This document shows positions 16,475 through 25,673 of a stretch of DNA of 64,000 nt, one piece after another. Source of the DNA: Bradyrhizobium sp. 164 (GTDB lineage Bacteria; Pseudomonadota; Alphaproteobacteria; Rhizobiales; Xanthobacteraceae); contig NZ_JADPKA010000026.1 in the NCBI RefSeq assembly GCF_023073715.1, positions 299,887 through 363,886 on the forward strand. The letters are read 5' to 3'. A model generated the notes under the pieces. It was not told where the DNA came from and made no database searches. It was given only the letters and a program-made list of their open reading frames with translations. Both the position numbers and the translations under genes were made by a program. Position 1 is the stretch's first letter; each line of letters begins with the position of its first letter.

Positions 16475-17320
16475 TCAGCCTCTGTGCCCGAGCCGCCCCA
16501 CATAGATTCCCAGGCGATCTTCTGCGTCCCCGGGCTTATGGAATCCCTGCTCGAACAAAGCTTTGATCCTGCCCTGCGCAGCCGGTCGAGGGATCGAGGC
16601 CATGCACGTGTCCCAGCCGGCAGCGATCTCGACGTCCGGCGGCAGGCTGGCGGCATTCACGAGGCGTTTCGTGTTTGCGATCGCCCATTTGTCAAACGAC
16701 GCGATGCGCCGCGCCAGGGCATCGACGAATTCATCGAGTTCGGCGTCCGGCAGCGACCGGTTCACATAGCCATAAGCTTCAGCCAGATCGCCTCCGATGT
16801 CATTGGAGCTCAGCAGCACCTCCAAGGCTCTTTGCCTGCCCATCTGCCGCGGCAGACGCGCCATCGGCCCTCCGCCGGCGACGAGGCCAACCCCCACTTC
16901 CCACTGCGACAGCAGCGCCTTCTCGCGACTCGCAAAGCTCATGTCGCAGGCCAGAGCAAGCTCGCTTCCGTTTCCGGTGGCGCGTCCGCGGATCAAGGCG
17001 ATCGACACGACGGGAAGGTGCGTGATGCGGACCAGGACGTCCGGCCACGCTTCAAGTCCCGTCGGCCCTTGAGGCATGCCGGTCAGTTCCTTGAAGTCGG
17101 CGTTGAAATCGCTGTGATTGAGGAAAAATCCGCCAACCGCACTTTCGAACACCAGCACCCTGACATCCCTGTCCGCCTCAACGGTGGTGATGATCTCTCC
17201 AAACTCGCGAACGAGTTCCGGGCCCATGACGTTCAACGGAGGATTATCGAACGTGACCCGCCAGTAGCTCGGTGACGAACGGGCGAGACGGATCTGCGCT
17301 TTCTCAGTCTTTGCGTGCAT
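16475..17320 (-). CDS. Enoyl-CoA hydratase/isomerase (crotonase) family protein, copy 1
   Basis: This 281-residue crotonase-fold protein has the oxyanion and catalytic segments IRGRATGNGSELALACDMSFASREKALLSQWEVGVGL; the Glu residues of GSE and QWE correspond to the two catalytic glutamates of rat crotonase. It would hydrate, isomerise or cleave an acyl-CoA. GGAGG precedes the ATG at 17320. It overlaps the DUF4331 gene by 17 bp and is highly similar to the second copy at 22021. No CoA ligase or thiolase is nearby, so a fatty-acid oxidation role is not supported by context. Confidence 0.87.
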   Translation of the reverse strand: MHAKTEKAQIRLARSSPSYWRVTFDNPPLNVMGPELVREFGEIITTVEADRDVRVLVFESAVGGFFLNHSDFNADFKELTGMPQGPTGLEAWPDVLVRITHLPVVSIALIRGRATGNGSELALACDMSFASREKALLSQWEVGVGLVAGGGPMARLPRQMGRQRALEVLLSSNDIGGDLAEAYGYVNRSLPDAELDEFVDALARRIASFDKWAIANTKRLVNAASLPPDVEIAAGWDTCMASIPRPAAQGRIKALFEQGFHKPGDAEDRLGIYVGRLGHRG

Positions 17321-18335
17321 TGGAGCCTCCATGCAGTGCTTCGTACGCGTTGAATCGTTCGGCGGCGGCCGTGTGCGGTGGGCCCAGATAGGGAAATTCG
17401 GCAAGCAAATCTCGATGCGGGCCCACACCGTCAGATTTCACTCTTCCGTTGGTCAGCAGCGAAAGGAAGTGATCGAGGACGTCGTCGGTAAGCGCCCGGC
17501 CGTTGCCCGGATACGAGGCGGGAAGTGCGGGATCGAAATGCAGGATGTCGGGCAGCAGTGTTGCGGCCAAGCGCAGCGCATCGACTGGAGCGTAGTCTCC
17601 CGTATGCTCCAGCGAATGTGCAAAAATCGGAATGAAGCGACTGTCCCCGGCAGGCTCCGACGCCTGATAGTCGCCACTGGCGTCGCCGGTCAAGAAAATG
17701 GACTGCGACGGCTTGGCACCGCGGTCGGCTTGAATCCAGGTGCCGTTGGCGCGATCAACCGTCCGCGCCCAGACACCGAACGGTTTGGCTCCGAGAGCCG
17801 AGCGCGGCAACTCGAGGACGATACTGCACACGTCCTTGTCGACAAAGTTGTCTCTGCCGTTGAAGTGGAAATCGTTCATGGCACCGATTGGATCAAAAAA
17901 GAACGGATCGCTCCGCCAGCCGGCAAAGAATCGATGGTCATCGGCTTCCACCACGAGCGCCTCTCTATCCATCGAGACCGGCCACTCTTCAATGAGCTCG
18001 CCCTCCTCACTGGTCTCGGCGGCCTCCGCGCCCTCGACCCGACGCAAGATCGCGGTTTGCTTTCCGTTTGCAAATGCTGAGAAACATATGCGGTACGCAA
18101 TGTCCGCCACCGCATCCCCGTTAGTGTCGATCTTGAATTCATAGATCGCGTCAGCGGCGAAAGGCTCGGGCGTGGTCGGCGCCGGCGAAAGCAGGCTGAA
18201 GGAAGGATGGACGTTCATGATGAGTACTGATCTGCTCGCATCCACAGGTGAGGGGAATGCGTACAGGTCGGTCAAGTCCAAGCGCGCGTCCCCACGAGGG
18301 AACCCCACATTCGGTCCGGAATAGTGGTGCGACAT
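17304..18335 (-). CDS. DUF4331 family protein
   Basis: This 343-residue protein opens SHHYSGPNVGFPRGDARLDLTDLYAF and contains FKIDTNGDAVADIAYRI, both typical of DUF4331, a family of unknown function often found with oxidative-stress or polyhydroxy-compound genes. No signal peptide or membrane helix is evident. A GGGAGT ribosome-binding site precedes the start. The 3' end overlaps the crotonase start, so the two are co-translated; the upstream PfpI gene is on the same strand 157 bp away. Its biochemical role is unknown. Confidence 0.82.
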   Translation of the reverse strand: MSHHYSGPNVGFPRGDARLDLTDLYAFPSPVDASRSVLIMNVHPSFSLLSPAPTTPEPFAADAIYEFKIDTNGDAVADIAYRICFSAFANGKQTAILRRVEGAEAAETSEEGELIEEWPVSMDREALVVEADDHRFFAGWRSDPFFFDPIGAMNDFHFNGRDNFVDKDVCSIVLELPRSALGAKPFGVWARTVDRANGTWIQADRGAKPSQSIFLTGDASGDYQASEPAGDSRFIPIFAHSLEHTGDYAPVDALRLAATLLPDILHFDPALPASYPGNGRALTDDVLDHFLSLLTNGRVKSDGVGPHRDLLAEFPYLGPPHTAAAERFNAYEALHGGSNARKD

Positions 18336-18492
18336 CGAACGTACTCCCTTGAAGCCTCAGACTCTCTGACGGAGCCGCCGGCGAGCCGAGCCGCTCCAGG
18401 TGCAGTAGTCGCGTGACGGGCGCCGTGGTGAAGCTCCAATCAAACGTGCCGCTCGCAGGCGACCCGTCACTACGACCGGTTGTTATCGCGAT

Positions 18493-19206
18493 TTACGAAG
18501 TGCGCGCCGTGACAGCTGGCTTGGTCCTTTGCTTCACCGCCGCCATCAGCGTATTCGCCGCCGCACCTGACGAATGCGGGTTTTGTCCCGTGATCAGCAA
18601 GCCGTCGCTGACGACGTGTGGCGCCCAGTTCACCTTCTTCGAAAAGATCGCGCCCAGTTTCAGCATCTCATCTTCGACAAGGAAAGGTACGATCTTGGTG
18701 AGGCCGACCCCTTCTTCCTCGCCATTGGTGAAGCCGGTAACTTCCTTGTCCTGCACCAGGAGCTTGCCGTCGGGCGTCTTGACATGACGCAGAGCGCCCG
18801 TGGAATGACATACGACAGCGATTGTCTTGCCGGCCGCGATGAAGGACTCGATCAGTTTGATGGAGTCCTTGTCTTCGGCGAGATCCCACATTGGACCGTG
18901 GCCGCCCGGGTAAAAGACGGTGTCGAAGTCTTCTTGCCTGACGGTGTCTAGGCGAACGGTCTTGTCGAGATCGGCTTGCGCGTCCTCGTCCTGTTCGAAT
19001 CGGAGCGTCAGCTCGGTGCGGTTTTCCGGTTCATTGCTCTTTGGATCAAGCGGCGGTCTGCCGCCCTTCGGCGATGCCAGTGTTACCTCGACGCCGACGT
19101 CCTTGAAAGCGTAGTAGGGAGCGGCAAGTTCTTCGAGCCAGAAGCCGGTTTTTCGCCCGGTGTTACCCAGTTGGTCGTGGGATGTGATCACCATCAGCAC
19201 TTTCAT
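18493..19206 (-). CDS. DJ-1/PfpI family protein (Hsp31-like)
   Basis: This 237-residue protein of the type 1 glutamine-amidotransferase fold has the nucleophile elbow AVVCHSTGAL and the family motif FYPGGHGPMWDL. This form, with an N-terminal MVITSHDQ and a longer body, resembles Hsp31/YedU-type glyoxalase III or deglycase proteins, which detoxify methylglyoxal or protect proteins. The start at 19206 has AAGGAG upstream; a longer frame to 19251 lacks one. It is divergent from the Tat hydrolase at 19529, with two dyad sites between them. Confidence 0.87.
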   Translation of the reverse strand: MKVLMVITSHDQLGNTGRKTGFWLEELAAPYYAFKDVGVEVTLASPKGGRPPLDPKSNEPENRTELTLRFEQDEDAQADLDKTVRLDTVRQEDFDTVFYPGGHGPMWDLAEDKDSIKLIESFIAAGKTIAVVCHSTGALRHVKTPDGKLLVQDKEVTGFTNGEEEGVGLTKIVPFLVEDEMLKLGAIFSKKVNWAPHVVSDGLLITGQNPHSSGAAANTLMAAVKQRTKPAVTARTS

Positions 19207-19367
19207 GATTGTCTCCTTCGTTGCGGTCACTGAATGAAGCGCGTCTGGCACTACGAGGCGATGTGCCGGCGCATCTCGTTCCGTCGCGCCTTATTATCGA
19301 GGTGGATCTCGGGAAACTTGCGAAAAACGAGTGAGGGTGTTCTTAGCGGACTAACGCCGCGTCACTC

Positions 19368-19385
19368 ACTCATACGTTGAGCGCC
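19368..19385. promoter_or_regulatory. Dyad operator, copy 4 (half site)
   Basis: ACTCATACGTTGA matches the left 13 bases of the motif at 19390 exactly, but the right arm is GCGCC, so only a half site is kept. It lies 22 bp (two helical turns) from copy 5. Confidence 0.45.
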
Positions 19386-19389
19386 AATC

Positions 19390-19407
19390 ACTCATACGTT
19401 GATGTGA
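19390..19407. promoter_or_regulatory. Dyad operator, copy 5 (ACTCATACGTTGATGTGA)
   Basis: It matches the site at 247 at 16 of 18 positions, with core CATA-N6-TGTG. It is shared by the divergent PfpI and Tat-hydrolase genes. Confidence 0.55.
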
Positions 19408-19528
19408 GTGAAATCTTCCCAACGTTGAATGGCTCGGACGAGCGTGGACGGACATGTTTCCGTCCGACGCCGCTCGTGCCTCACGCCAACGCGGCGATAG
19501 CAGCGGGCGAAATGAGAGGGTAACGCAC

Positions 19529-20578
19529 ATGATTGGGAAAAACGGGATCCTCGGTCGACGGCGATTTCTTGAGGTCGCCGCCGGCGCGTTGGCGACGACG
19601 CAACTGCTGCCGGTTCGGGTTGCCAACGCAGGGCTGACCCTCGACGGAACCATCCAGCTGGCGCAATCCGAGGGAGCCGGTTCGTTTTCGTCGTTGAAAC
19701 AAATCGATGCCGGTGTGCTCGACGTCGGATACGTCGAAGCAGGTCCCATCGACGGACCGGCGGTCATTTTATTGCATGGCTGGCCTTATGACATTCACAG
19801 CTTTGGTAAGGTCACTCCGCGCCTCGCGTCAGCGGGTTTTCGAGTGATTGTTCCCTATGCGCGGGGCTACGGCTCGACGAATTTCCTGTCGAGCGGAACC
19901 GCGAGGACGGGACAGCCGTCTGCCTTGGCCGTCGATACGATTGCCTTGATGGACGCACTCAATATCAAGAAGGCAACCGTCGCCGGCTTCGATTGGGGAG
20001 CCCGCACCGCCGATATCGTTGCCGCACTTTGGCCGGATCGCATCAAGGGCCTCGTGTCCGTTAGCGGTTACCTCATTGGGAGCCAGGAAGCAGGGAAGAT
20101 GCCGCTGCCTCCGAAGGCCGAGCTTCAGTGGTGGTACCAGTATTATTTTGCGACGGAACGTGGCCGTGAGGGGTATTCCAAATACCGGCGAGAGTTCGCC
20201 GAGTTGATCTGGAAGCTTGCGTCACCGAAATGGCAGTTTGACGACGCGACGTTCGCTCGTAGCGCGGCATCTTTCGACAATCCTGACCACGTCGATATCG
20301 TAATCCATAACTATCGATGGCGCCTCGGATTGGCCCAAGGCGATCCAGACTTGGACGAGCTGGAAGCGAAGCTGGCTGCCGCGCCGCAGGTCGGCGTGCC
20401 GACCATCACCCTGGAAGGCGACGAGAACGGTGCGCCACATCCGGACCCCGCCGCTTACGCCAAAAAATTTGCCGGCAAATATCTGCATCGCCTCGTGAAG
20501 GGCGGCGTCGGTCACAATCTGCCTCAGGAGGCACCAGAAGCCTTTGCTCAAGCCATCATCGACGTCAGCAAGAGCTGA
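19529..20578 (+). CDS. Tat-exported alpha/beta hydrolase, Asp-nucleophile type
   Basis: This 349-residue protein has a twin-arginine signal (GRRRFLEVAAGALATT, residues 9-24), so it should be exported folded to the periplasm. The mature part shows HGWPYDIHSF (oxyanion), AGFDWGART with an Asp nucleophile, and a late GVGHNLPQEAPEAF holding the catalytic His. This fits epoxide hydrolase or haloalkane dehalogenase relatives. The ATG at 19529 follows GAGAGGG. It is followed 29 bp later by another Tat-exported hydrolase, and together with the gene at 14539 it is one of three such enzymes in this cluster. Confidence 0.85.
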   Translation: MIGKNGILGRRRFLEVAAGALATTQLLPVRVANAGLTLDGTIQLAQSEGAGSFSSLKQIDAGVLDVGYVEAGPIDGPAVILLHGWPYDIHSFGKVTPRLASAGFRVIVPYARGYGSTNFLSSGTARTGQPSALAVDTIALMDALNIKKATVAGFDWGARTADIVAALWPDRIKGLVSVSGYLIGSQEAGKMPLPPKAELQWWYQYYFATERGREGYSKYRREFAELIWKLASPKWQFDDATFARSAASFDNPDHVDIVIHNYRWRLGLAQGDPDLDELEAKLAAAPQVGVPTITLEGDENGAPHPDPAAYAKKFAGKYLHRLVKGGVGHNLPQEAPEAFAQAIIDVSKS

Positions 20579-20607
20579 TCCAACAAGCTGCATCAGGAGC
20601 AAGTGAC

Positions 20608-21957
20608 ATGGTACATCTCCCTTATCCACCGAACCAGGCGACCGCCGACGTCGAGAATTGTCAGGATCGCCGCCAGTTCCTCGGCACGGCCGCAATGGGC
20701 ATCGCGGCCGCAAGTGCAGCCGGCCTGTTCTCCGCGCGTCCGGCGCCGGCCGCGGAAAGTGGGGCTATTCGTCCTTTCCACATCGACATCGCTAAGGAGG
20801 GGCTGGTCAACCTCCGCGAACGTTTGATGATGACCCGCTGGCCGGACCGCGAAACCGTCGCCGATCCGTCCCAGGGCGTGCAGCTGAGGACCATTCAGCA
20901 GCTCGCGCAGTATTGGCGGACGGATTACGACTGGCGGAAGGTGGAAGCGCGGCTCAAGGCCTTGCCGCAGTTCGTCACCGAGATCGACGGACTCGACATC
21001 CATTTCATTCACGTCCGCTCGAAGCATGACAATGCGCTGCCGATGATCGTGACCCACGGCTGGCCCGGCTCGGTCATCGAGCAGATGAAAATCATCGATC
21101 CCCTGACCAATCCGACGGCGCACAGCGCCAGCGCAGCGGACGCTTTCCATCTGGTGATCCCCTCGCTACCGGGCCACGGCTTTTCCGGCAAGCCGACGGC
21201 GCCCGGGTGGACCCCGGTCAGCATTGCCCGTGCATGGGCAACCTTGATGCAACGCCTGGGCTACACGCGTTACGTGGCGCAGGGCGGGGACTGGGGCAAT
21301 GCCGTCTCCGAAGTGATGGCGCTGCAGCAGCCTCAGGGACTGCTCGGTATTCACACCAACATGGCGGCCACGGTTCCAGCCGATGTTTCAAAAGCGCTTT
21401 CGGCTGGGGGTCCGCCCCCCGCCGGGCTTGCCGCCGATGAAAAACATGCGTGGGACCAGCTCGATGACTTCTACAGGCACGGCTTGGCCTACGCCCAGGA
21501 AATGTCGAACCGGCCGCAGACGCTGTATGGAATCGTAGATTCGCCGGTCGGCCTTGCCGCGTGGATGCTGGATCACGACATCCGGAGTTACGGCATGATC
21601 TCGCGCGTCTTCGATGGAAAGACCGAGGGGCTGACCCGGGATGACGTGCTCGACAACGTCACACTCTACTGGCTGACCAACACCGCGATCTCTTCGGCGC
21701 GTCTCTACTGGGACACCACGCAGATTTCGACGGGGGGAGGCTTCTTCGACGTCAGGGGTGTCACGATTCCCGTCGCTGTGAGCGCCTTCCCCGACGAAAT
21801 CTATGCAGCCCCGCGCAGCTGGGCAGAGCGGGCGTACCCCAAGCTCATCCATTACAACAAGCTCGACAAGGGTGGGCATTTCGCGGCTTGGGAGCAATCG
21901 GCGCTGTTTTGCGCCGAGATGCGGGCGGCATTCAAGCCGCTGCGCCAGTCGATCTGA
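20608..21957 (+). CDS. Tat-exported epoxide hydrolase with EHN domain
   Basis: This 449-residue protein has a Tat signal (QDRRQFLGTAAMGIAAASAA), then an epoxide-hydrolase N-terminal (EHN) domain (FHIDIAKEGLVNLRERLMMTRWPD) and an alpha/beta-hydrolase core with HGWPGSVIEQMKII, GGDWGNAVSEVMA (Asp nucleophile) and GGHFAAWEQS (catalytic His). Microsomal-type epoxide hydrolases open epoxides to diols through an Asp-ester intermediate. CAGGAG precedes the ATG. It lies in an apparent plus-strand run with the second crotonase and the molybdenum hydroxylase. Periplasmic location is inferred from the signal. Confidence 0.88.
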   Translation: MVHLPYPPNQATADVENCQDRRQFLGTAAMGIAAASAAGLFSARPAPAAESGAIRPFHIDIAKEGLVNLRERLMMTRWPDRETVADPSQGVQLRTIQQLAQYWRTDYDWRKVEARLKALPQFVTEIDGLDIHFIHVRSKHDNALPMIVTHGWPGSVIEQMKIIDPLTNPTAHSASAADAFHLVIPSLPGHGFSGKPTAPGWTPVSIARAWATLMQRLGYTRYVAQGGDWGNAVSEVMALQQPQGLLGIHTNMAATVPADVSKALSAGGPPPAGLAADEKHAWDQLDDFYRHGLAYAQEMSNRPQTLYGIVDSPVGLAAWMLDHDIRSYGMISRVFDGKTEGLTRDDVLDNVTLYWLTNTAISSARLYWDTTQISTGGGFFDVRGVTIPVAVSAFPDEIYAAPRSWAERAYPKLIHYNKLDKGGHFAAWEQSALFCAEMRAAFKPLRQSI

Positions 21958-22020
21958 GATGACCCCGCTCGCGCGTAAGCGCGCGCCTCTTCCTCCAAAC
22001 ACACATCAGGAGTCCACATC

Positions 22021-22869
22021 ATGAACCGTCCGGAACGAGCGTTTACCACTGAGCAAATCCAGTTGGAGCGCCGCCTGCCATCATACTGGCGCGTCACCTT
22101 CGACATGCCGCCGGTGAACATCTTCGGCCCGAAGCATCTTCCTCTACTCAACGACGTCATCACCGCAATCGAGACCGACCCGGAGGTCAAGGTCGTCGTG
22201 TTCGACAGTGCCGTCGAGGGATTCTTCATCACGCATTACGATTTCCTGGCGCCCCTCGAAGAATCGGCGAAGATCCCGGCAGGACCGACGGGCTTGCAAG
22301 CCCTGCCGGACATGCTGGTGCGGCTCAGCCGGGCGCCGGTCGTATCCATCGCCTCGATTCGGGGGCGAGCGACCGGTGTCGGCAGCGAGGTCGCGCTTGC
22401 AAGCGACATGCGGTTTGCCAGCCGCGAGAAGGCCATTTTGTCACAATGGGAAGTCGGCGCCGGCCTGGTGCCAGGCGGCGGACCGATGGCGCGATTGCCG
22501 CGGCTGATGGGCAGAGGCCGGGCGCTCGAAGTGTTGCTCGGCGCCGATGATATCCCCGGCGACCTCGCCGAACGGTACGGCTACGTCAACCGGTCGCTGC
22601 CGGACGCCGAACTCGACGGGTTCGTCGAAGCGCTCGCGATGCGCATTGCGTCGTTCGACAAGGAGGCCATCGCCGAGACCAAGCGTCTCGTCGACGTCGC
22701 GAGCCTGCCGGCGGATCTGGAAATTCGGCCTGAGTGGGACGCGTTCTTGGCCTCCCTCGGCCGTCCCGCGAGCCAGAACAGGATCAAGGCGCTGATGGCG
22801 CGCGGCTTCCACCGCGCCGGCGACGTCGAGAATCGACTGGGTTTCCATGTCGGACAACTCGGCGGCTGA
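22021..22869 (+). CDS. Enoyl-CoA hydratase/isomerase (crotonase) family protein, copy 2
   Basis: This 282-residue paralogue of the protein at 16475 shares long identical blocks (for example [10 protein letters not shown] and [14 protein letters not shown]). The catalytic Glu positions are kept ([18 protein letters not shown]). It follows the epoxide hydrolase gene by 63 bp with an AGGAG site. Having two near-copies, each beside hydrolases and oxidoreductases, suggests a duplicated module. The substrate is not predictable. Confidence 0.87.
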   Translation: MNRPERAFTTEQIQLERRLPSYWRVTFDMPPVNIFGPKHLPLLNDVITAIETDPEVKVVVFDSAVEGFFITHYDFLAPLEESAKIPAGPTGLQALPDMLVRLSRAPVVSIASIRGRATGVGSEVALASDMRFASREKAILSQWEVGAGLVPGGGPMARLPRLMGRGRALEVLLGADDIPGDLAERYGYVNRSLPDAELDGFVEALAMRIASFDKEAIAETKRLVDVASLPADLEIRPEWDAFLASLGRPASQNRIKALMARGFHRAGDVENRLGFHVGQLGG

Positions 22870-22988
22870 GAGGATCGCTGAGGTGTTCGACGAACGCGAC
22901 GTCGATGTCGGAGCGGCGGTCAGGGAGTGAGCGACCCGGCGCGACGATGAGTGGTGCCGGCCCTGTCCGGAACACAAGGAGGTGTATC

Positions 22989-23459
22989 ATGGGCTTTACC
23001 ATCAATATCAACGGAACCCCGCGCAGCGTCGATGTCGATGCGGACACGCCGCTGCTGTGGGTCCTGCGCGACGTGTTGGGCATGACCGGCACGAAGTTCG
23101 GCTGTGGGATGGCGCTGTGCGGCGCTTGCACCGTGCATCTCGACGGTTCCGCCATCCGTTCCTGCATCACGACGATTGACAGCGTCGGCGAGTCCACGAT
23201 CACCACTATCGAGGCGATCGGGGTGACGCCGACGGGTGCGAAGATTCAGAAGGCTTGGCTCGAGCATGAGGTCGCGCAGTGCGGATACTGCCAGTCCGGC
23301 CAGATCATGTCCGCCTCGGCGCTGCTCAAGGACAAACCTCATCCGACCGATGCGGACATCGACGATGCGATGAGCGGCAACATCTGCCGCTGCGGGACCT
23401 ATGTCCGCATCCGGGAGGCGATCAAGCTCGCCGCGCAATCGCAGACGAAGGAGGGCTGA
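22989..23459 (+). CDS. [2Fe-2S] subunit of an IorAB-type molybdenum hydroxylase
   Basis: This 156-residue protein has the two iron-sulfur centres of the xanthine oxidase family small subunit: a plant-type cluster ([17 protein letters not shown] then SC) and the C-terminal helical cluster ([11 protein letters not shown] and NICRCGTY). It accepts electrons from the molybdopterin subunit encoded two bases downstream. The closest functional model is isoquinoline 1-oxidoreductase alpha subunit (IorA) or two-subunit aldehyde dehydrogenases; no separate FAD subunit is present, which fits that class. The start is preceded by GGAGG. Confidence 0.9.
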   Translation: MGFTININGTPRSVDVDADTPLLWVLRDVLGMTGTKFGCGMALCGACTVHLDGSAIRSCITTIDSVGESTITTIEAIGVTPTGAKIQKAWLEHEVAQCGYCQSGQIMSASALLKDKPHPTDADIDDAMSGNICRCGTYVRIREAIKLAAQSQTKEG

Positions 23460-23461
23460 AG

Positions 23462-25639
23462 ATGGCTTTCGATCGCAATGTGTCGGGCGCGTCATACGCG
23501 GATCTGTCTCGTCGTAATTTCCTTATCAACAGCGCCGTCGCCGGCAGCGGCCTGGTGCTGAGCGTGAGCCTGCCAGTCGGCCAAGGCAAGGCCCTCGGTT
23601 CCAATAGCTTCGCACCGAACGCCTTCATCCGTATCGGCACCGACGGACAGATCGTGCTGACCATGCCCTATGTCGAGATGGGGCAGGGGACCTATACCTC
23701 GATCCCGATGCTGATCGCGGAGGAGCTTGAAGTCAGCCTGAAGCAGGTTCGCCTCGAACATGCTCCGCCGAACGAAAAACTCTACGCCAATCCGCTGCTG
23801 GGCGTGCAGGCGACCGGCAATTCGAACGCGATTCGCGGCGCCTGGAAGCCGCTGCGTGAAGCGGGCGCGAACGCGCGGGTCATGCTGATCGCGGCCGCCG
23901 CCACCCGCTGGGGTGTCGATGTCGCCTCCTGTCATGCCGAAGCAGGCGAGGTCATCCACGCATCGAGCGGGCGGCGCCTCAAATATGGCGAACTCGCCGC
24001 AGATGCCGGACGCGGCCCGGTGCCGACCAATGTGGTGTTGAAGAAGCTCGAAGAGTTCAAGCTGATCGGCACGCCTACCAAGCGACTCGACGCGTCGGGC
24101 AAGGTCAATGGCACGGCAGTCTACGGCATGGATGCTCGCCCGCCGGGTGTGAGGGTTGCGGCGTTGGCCCAATCGCCTGTTTTCGGCGGCCGGTTGAAGC
24201 ACGTGGATGATGCCGCAGCCAAGGCTGTCAAGGGCGTGAGCCAGATCGTGCGCCTCGACGATGCCGTCGCCGTCGTGGCCGATCATATGGGCGCCGCGAA
24301 AAAGGGCTTGGAGGCACTCAAGATCGAGTGGGACGAGGGCGCCCATGCTGGGCTGAGCACGCAGGATGTCGCACGCGAACTCGAGCAGGCGACACTTAAG
24401 GCGGGGGCGGTCGCTCAGACCATTGGTAATGCCGACGAAGCCTTGGCGAACGCTGCGACGAGGGTCGAGGCGAGGTATCAGTTGCCGTTCCTGGCGCACG
24501 CCACCATGGAGCCGATGAATTGCACGGTGCATTTCCGAGGCAGTGAATGCGAGATCTGGGTTGGCACCCAGGCGATTACGCGAGTCCAGGCGATGGCGGC
24601 GAAGGCCGCCGGCCTGCCGGTCGAGAAGGTGATCGTCCACAATCATCTCATCGGTGGCGGCTTCGGTCGGCGCCTCGAGGCCGACGGTGCGGTGCGCGCC
24701 GTCGAGATCGGCAAGCAGGTCGATGGTCCCGTGAAGGTGGTGTGGACGCGCGAAGAGGACATCCAGCATGACATGTATCGGCCCTATTGGGTCGATCGCA
24801 TCGCGGCCGGCCTCGACAAGGACGGCAAACCGATTGCCTGGAAAAATCGCTTCGCCGGCTCCTCGGTGATGGCACGCTGGCTGCCGCCTGCGTTCAAGGA
24901 TGGCCTCGATCCGGACACGACGGAGGGCGCGATCGACCTAGTCTACGCCGTGCCGAACTTCCACGTCGAATATGTGCGCGCCGAACCACTAGGCATTCAG
25001 ACGGCGTTCTGGCGTAGCGTCGGTCCCTCTCACAACGTCTTCGTCACCGAAAGTTTTATCGATGAGCTGGCGGCGGCCGCGCGGCAGGATGCTGTTGTCT
25101 ATCGCCGCGCGCTGCTCGACCACAATCCGCGAGCGAAGGCCGTGCTCGATCTGGCAGCGGAAAAAGCCGGCTGGAGTTCGCCACTGCCCAAAGGGCGCGG
25201 CCGCGGCGTTGCCCTGCAAAACGTGTTCGGGAGCTATCTTGCCCAGGTGGCCGAGGTCGAGGTCGCAAAGGACGGCTCCGTTCGTGTTCATCGCGTGGTC
25301 TGCGCGATGGATTGCGGCACCGTAATCAATCCCGACACGGTGCAAGCGCAGATCCAGAGCGGTGTCATCTTTGGCGTGACCGCAGCGCTGTATGGCGAGA
25401 TCACGCTCAAGAACGGCCGTGTCGAACAGACCAATTTCGACACTTACCAGATCTTACGCATCAACGAGGCGCCCGCGATCGAGGTGCACGTGATCAAGAG
25501 CGCGGAGCCTCCGGGTGGAATGGGCGAAGCCGGCACGTCGGGCATCGTCCCCGCGATCGCCAATGCCGTCTTTGCCGCCACGGGAAAGCGGCTACGCAAA
25601 ATGCCGATCGATACCAACGCGCTCAAGCAGCCGGCATGA
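23462..25639 (+). CDS. Molybdopterin-binding subunit of an IorAB-type hydroxylase, Tat signal
   Basis: This 725-residue large subunit of the xanthine dehydrogenase family carries a Tat signal (LSRRNFLINSAVAGSG), so the two-subunit enzyme is probably exported and linked to the respiratory chain. The IorB-type Moco-binding segments are visible as GQGTYTSIPMLIAEEL, GGGFGRRLEADG and GGMGEAGTSGIVPAIANAV, the last with the active-site Glu region. It hydroxylates N-heterocycles or oxidises aldehydes with water as oxygen source. The start at 23462 sits two bases after the small-subunit stop; longer in-frame extensions upstream overlap that gene and are rejected. Confidence 0.9.
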   Translation: MAFDRNVSGASYADLSRRNFLINSAVAGSGLVLSVSLPVGQGKALGSNSFAPNAFIRIGTDGQIVLTMPYVEMGQGTYTSIPMLIAEELEVSLKQVRLEHAPPNEKLYANPLLGVQATGNSNAIRGAWKPLREAGANARVMLIAAAATRWGVDVASCHAEAGEVIHASSGRRLKYGELAADAGRGPVPTNVVLKKLEEFKLIGTPTKRLDASGKVNGTAVYGMDARPPGVRVAALAQSPVFGGRLKHVDDAAAKAVKGVSQIVRLDDAVAVVADHMGAAKKGLEALKIEWDEGAHAGLSTQDVARELEQATLKAGAVAQTIGNADEALANAATRVEARYQLPFLAHATMEPMNCTVHFRGSECEIWVGTQAITRVQAMAAKAAGLPVEKVIVHNHLIGGGFGRRLEADGAVRAVEIGKQVDGPVKVVWTREEDIQHDMYRPYWVDRIAAGLDKDGKPIAWKNRFAGSSVMARWLPPAFKDGLDPDTTEGAIDLVYAVPNFHVEYVRAEPLGIQTAFWRSVGPSHNVFVTESFIDELAAAARQDAVVYRRALLDHNPRAKAVLDLAAEKAGWSSPLPKGRGRGVALQNVFGSYLAQVAEVEVAKDGSVRVHRVVCAMDCGTVINPDTVQAQIQSGVIFGVTAALYGEITLKNGRVEQTNFDTYQILRINEAPAIEVHVIKSAEPPGGMGEAGTSGIVPAIANAVFAATGKRLRKMPIDTNALKQPA

Positions 25640-25673
25640 GCCGAACCAGTCAGAACAAACGAGGAGAAGTGAC

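Larger units (their letters stand above)
19207..19528. other. Divergent intergenic region with paired dyad sites
   Basis: This 322-bp region between the PfpI gene and the Tat hydrolase has no coding potential that I can see. It holds dyad copies 4 and 5 at 19368 and 19390, 121-160 bp before the hydrolase start. Confidence 0.6.

Noticed and set aside
19240..19262. TGGCAC-like sigma-54 element near 19246
   Set aside because: The -12 GC is not at the required spacing and no activator gene of the NtrC type is present in the window.
22734..22988. N-terminal extension of the [2Fe-2S] subunit into the crotonase gene
   Set aside because: The ATG at 22989 has GGAGG upstream and starts at the family's usual N-terminus; the extension is a frame overlap.
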